Shown here piece by piece: positions 61,398 to 64,000 of a stretch of 64,000 nucleotides of DNA (its first letter is position 1; each line of letters opens with the position of its first letter). The stretch covers positions 124,001-188,000 of the forward strand of contig CACMYX010000001.1 of the NCBI GenBank assembly GCA_902618015.1. The letters run 5' to 3'. The notes under the pieces are model-generated. The model did no database searches. It worked only from the letters and a program-made list of their open reading frames with translations, and had not been told where the DNA came from. This DNA comes from an uncultured Alphaproteobacteria bacterium. Lineage in GTDB: Bacteria > Pseudomonadota > Alphaproteobacteria > HIMB59 > GCA-002718135. Both the position numbers and the translations under genes were made by a program.

Positions 61398-63632
61398 TTA
61401 ATTTACTAATGGTTTTCCAGTTTCAAGTGTATGTTTTATTCGCTCTTGAGTTTTAGGCATCTGGATAAGTCTCATGAAAGCTTCTAATTCAAGATTATAA
61501 AGATCATCTTCACTTAATTCATTATCAATATTTGTATTTCCACCACTAAGCACAAAAGCAATTTGCTTACCTACTTCTAATCCATGGTCTAAAATTTTAT
61601 TTTCATTATATAGTGCTTCAAGTTTATCAATCATTTTATCTCTGACAGCACTACCGCCCAAATTGAATTTAGGTAGAGATGGTTTTTCATAGCCTCCCTC
61701 AATATTATTTAATAAATCGATAGCCGTTGATAATTGTCTGTCTCTATTTATTACCACCTTATCCTTTTCTAAAAAGAATTGATTTGGCAGCGCTTCATTT
61801 GGTGAGGTAGCAGTAATAGCATAACCAATAAGATCAAAAACTTTCATAGACGCATGTTCAGAATTTTCTTTACCTTCTGGAGTTTGTAACCAACGCCACA
61901 GCATTTCCTTACAACCCCCACCAGCAGGAATGAGTCCAACTAAAGATTCAACTAGTCCAAGAACAACATTTGTATGAGCAACGTTATAATCACAATGCAA
62001 TACCACTTCAAAACCACCGCCAATAGCAAGTCCTGATGGCGCAGCAATAAAAGGCTTATCTGCATATTTTATTGTTTTACACGTTTGTTGGAAATCAATT
62101 ATAAATTTTTCAATTTTAGACCATTCATTATTTTTAGCAAATTCCATGACATAATTTAAATTTACACCAGCAGAAAATTGCATTGCATCATTAATCACAA
62201 TTGTACTTTTATTATTTTGAGCAGCTTCTTTTAAAGCTAACATAGAGTCAGTATCTAAAGCGTTTGCCTTAGTAGTAAATTCAACAACCTGATATGATGA
62301 AGCATTTTTAATATTAGCAGAAGGGTTCTCAAAAGTTTTTTGTAAATTTAACGATCTTAAATTATCAATACTTGAATCTAAATATCCAGGTCTTTTATTA
62401 AATTCAAAAACTCCCTTTAGATCTTTAAAGAAGTTAATATCAGTATTTTGATCAATAAAATTTTTTGTATCAATATTTGAAAGCATTTCAAAAGGGCCAA
62501 CAGTCCAGTTAAAACCTAATCTTAGTGCATCATCTATGTCTATATATTTTGATGACACATCAGGGATTAAATATGCAGCATACCTAATTACTTTTGTCAG
62601 AATTGATTTTGCATATTCACCGTATTTGTCTTTTCTTTGAATGAGTTTATTAATGTCAATTTTATCTCCCATACCTAAATTAATTTTCTGACTTGGGTGA
62701 TACTCGCCAGTTTCTAAATTAATTGCTTCAAGAATTTTTTTACCATCAGATTTATTCATTCTATAAAAACCACCCTTACCTTTTCTTCCTGTATACCCAG
62801 TTTCAATAAGTTTTGTGACCAATGGAATTTCTTGAGCAACCTCGTGGAAAGGATCTTCTTTTGGGAGTTCTTTGATAAAACTTTTTAAAACATCAGCCAT
62901 CAAATCGATACCAATTAAATCGTATAGCCCAAAAATTCCAGTCTTCGGGATACCCATTGGTCTTCCAAATACTGCATCAGCTTCTTCAATTGATATCTTC
63001 ATTTTAAAAGCTTCAGTCATAGCAACTTGCATTGCATAAACTCCAATTCTGTTTCCAATAAATCCTGGAGTGTCGTTACAAATAATTACACCTTTACCAA
63101 GTTTTTCATCACAAAATTGTTTTAATAAATTTATTTTTTCAATGTCATTAACTTTTTCAGTTACTATCTCGAGCAATGCCATATATCGAACTGGGTTAAA
63201 AAAATGGGTAATGCAAAAATTTTTTTTCATTTCATCTGACATATTTGCAGATAAGATTTTCAATGGAATTGTAGATGTATTAGATGAAATTATAGAATTG
63301 TTCTTTCTTGTAGTCTGAATTTTATCATAAATGTTATGTTTAATATCTATTCTCTCAACAACAGCCTCCACAACCCAATCAGCTTCCGCAACTTCATTAA
63401 AGTCGTCCTCAATATTTCCAACCTTAATTAATTCTGCTTTGTTTTTTTCTACTAAAAGTGGAGGTCGTGATTTTTTAATTCTTTCTTTAGCGTTTTCTGT
63501 AATTTGGTTTCTAGATCCTTCTTTTGAAGGTAAGTCTAGAAGTGTAACATCAATATTAGCATTTGCTATTTGGGCTGCGATTCCACTGCCCATAGTGCCA
63601 GATCCTATTACTACTACTTTTTTAATATTCAT
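61398..63632 (-). CDS. Bifunctional 3-hydroxyacyl-CoA dehydrogenase / enoyl-CoA hydratase (FadJ-type)
   Basis: A 744-aa two-enzyme beta-oxidation protein. N-terminal dehydrogenase: VIGSGTMGSGIAAQIANANI near residue 8 (NAD fold), ITHFFNPVRYMALLEIV (catalytic His), NDTPGFIGNRIGVYAM, and a second C-terminal HAD domain around residues 330-400. C-terminal crotonase part: SAGVNLNYVMEF, AIGGGFEVVLHCDY and LVESLVGLIPAGGGCKEM, with both hydratase glutamates. The dehydrogenase-first order is common in alphaproteobacteria. No thiolase gene is adjacent in the window. Confidence 0.93.
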   Translation of the reverse strand: MNIKKVVVIGSGTMGSGIAAQIANANIDVTLLDLPSKEGSRNQITENAKERIKKSRPPLLVEKNKAELIKVGNIEDDFNEVAEADWVVEAVVERIDIKHNIYDKIQTTRKNNSIISSNTSTIPLKILSANMSDEMKKNFCITHFFNPVRYMALLEIVTEKVNDIEKINLLKQFCDEKLGKGVIICNDTPGFIGNRIGVYAMQVAMTEAFKMKISIEEADAVFGRPMGIPKTGIFGLYDLIGIDLMADVLKSFIKELPKEDPFHEVAQEIPLVTKLIETGYTGRKGKGGFYRMNKSDGKKILEAINLETGEYHPSQKINLGMGDKIDINKLIQRKDKYGEYAKSILTKVIRYAAYLIPDVSSKYIDIDDALRLGFNWTVGPFEMLSNIDTKNFIDQNTDINFFKDLKGVFEFNKRPGYLDSSIDNLRSLNLQKTFENPSANIKNASSYQVVEFTTKANALDTDSMLALKEAAQNNKSTIVINDAMQFSAGVNLNYVMEFAKNNEWSKIEKFIIDFQQTCKTIKYADKPFIAAPSGLAIGGGFEVVLHCDYNVAHTNVVLGLVESLVGLIPAGGGCKEMLWRWLQTPEGKENSEHASMKVFDLIGYAITATSPNEALPNQFFLEKDKVVINRDRQLSTAIDLLNNIEGGYEKPSLPKFNLGGSAVRDKMIDKLEALYNENKILDHGLEVGKQIAFVLSGGNTNIDNELSEDDLYNLELEAFMRLIQMPKTQERIKHTLETGKPLVN

Positions 63633-63736
63633 GTGAGTTCTATAAAGATGAGCTTATATAAGAAAAATTTGCCCTATGAAAATAATTTAAGCATAAGGGT
63701 GGAAATTAATATAAATATCTCTTATAGGCGCGCAAA

Positions 63737-64000
63737 ATGAAAAAAAATCCTTCAAGAAATGTCCATTTTTCAAAAGGACCTAGTGAGATTTTAGATGCAA
63801 TTAATACGTCTATAGATATCGATCAACGTCTGTATAAAGAAGATATAACTGGGTCAATAGCGCATGCTAGAATGCTCGGTAAACAAAAAATAATAAATAA
63901 AAAAGAACAAAGTGCAATAGTCTCTGGACTTAAAGCAATTGAAAGAGATATTGAAAAAAACAAGGTCGTATTTTCAAAAAAACTTGAAGATATTCATATG
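63737..64000 (+). CDS. argH: Argininosuccinate lyase, 5' part only
   Basis: Partial gene cut by the right window edge; 88 codons visible. It catalyses the last step of arginine synthesis (argininosuccinate to arginine plus fumarate). The visible N-terminus matches the family: FSKGPSEILDAINTSIDIDQRLYKEDI (read in parts), GSIAHARMLGKQKII, and a final LEDIHM block. The start ATG at 63737 has no Shine-Dalgarno sequence. It is divergent from the FadJ-type gene across 104 bp. Confidence 0.9.
   Translation, partial: MKKNPSRNVHFSKGPSEILDAINTSIDIDQRLYKEDITGSIAHARMLGKQKIINKKEQSAIVSGLKAIERDIEKNKVVFSKKLEDIHM

Noticed and set aside
3858..63736. Riboswitches upstream of ribF, metY or sugar genes
   Set aside because: The leaders are too short and AT-rich, and no conserved aptamer pattern such as an FMN or SAM element could be recognised.
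1..64000. CRISPR arrays, insertion sequences, integrases, phage genes or attachment sites
   Set aside because: No regularly spaced repeats, transposase or integrase genes were seen; the tRNA-Leu gene has no integrase or tRNA-fragment repeat nearby.

Overview
The window looks like part of the chromosome of a streamlined, AT-rich (roughly 30-33% GC by eye) marine alphaproteobacterium. The evidence is the low GC, very short intergenic gaps, many TAATG/ATGA stop-start overlaps, a Coq7 ubiquinone hydroxylase, phytanoyl-CoA dioxygenase-type oxygenases and a large set of ABC sugar importers. An AEGEAN-169/HIMB59-like or Pelagibacterales-like bacterium would fit, but no 16S or marker phylogeny is available here, so that is inference.

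Layout. 1-3857: housekeeping block ribF-ileS-lspA on the minus strand (lspA cut by the window edge). 3900-13665: sugar block 1, with xylose isomerase, a ThuA-like protein, a Gfo/Idh/MocA dehydrogenase, a PhyH-type dioxygenase, a 92-aa small protein and a CUT1 importer that has no ATPase gene of its own, facing a divergent cytoplasmic GHL6-type glycosidase. 13723-23032: glyoxalase I, three paralogous membrane di-iron oxygenases of the fatty-acid-desaturase/MocD type, a second PhyH protein, a complete CUT2 importer, a second Gfo/Idh enzyme and a divergent PanB relative. 23055-32966: two further CUT2 importers, an IolD-type ThDP hydrolase, two D-2-hydroxyacid dehydrogenases and a small Rieske-like protein in which both cluster histidines are cysteines. 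33027-41021: a tightly coupled eight-gene operon carrying most of an oxidative L-fucose-type pathway (FucD-type dehydratase, 2-keto-3-deoxyfuconate dehydrogenase-type SDR, FAH-family hydrolase, L-lactate dehydrogenase-type flavoenzyme) together with CaiB, MaoC and a solute-binding-protein-like protein lacking a signal peptide. 41070-50870: a second MaoC, an RraA-like protein, a complete CUT1 importer with MalK-type ATPase, a third Gfo/Idh enzyme, a RhaM-type mutarotase, an epimerase-type SDR, a MetE-core protein and an L-fuconolactonase-type amidohydrolase. 50959-64000: general metabolism, with galE, galT, sufE, a flavin reductase, tRNA-Leu(CAA), DedA, DsbB, Coq7, an HNH nuclease, small membrane and charged proteins, two alpha/beta hydrolases, metY, a DmdB-like acyl-CoA ligase, a FadJ-type bifunctional beta-oxidation enzyme and the 5' end of argH.

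How the genes may work together. The window encodes five solute-binding proteins with signal peptides, feeding three CUT2 and two CUT1 systems; one MalK-type ATPase may serve both CUT1 systems. Mutarotase, lactonase, dehydratase, SDR, FAH hydrolase and lactate dehydrogenase line up as L-fucose (or a similar 6-deoxy sugar) to pyruvate plus lactate; the sugar dehydrogenase is not certain. MocD-like oxygenases, a MocE-like ferredoxin, an IolD enzyme, Gfo/Idh (MocA-like) dehydrogenases and CUT2 binding proteins together resemble rhizopine and inositol catabolism, so this may be a system for O-methylated cyclitols or sugars (hypothesis). No transcription-factor gene was found in the whole window. 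At all four binding-protein-to-permease junctions there is an RNA hairpin, and the downstream permease lacks a Shine-Dalgarno sequence.
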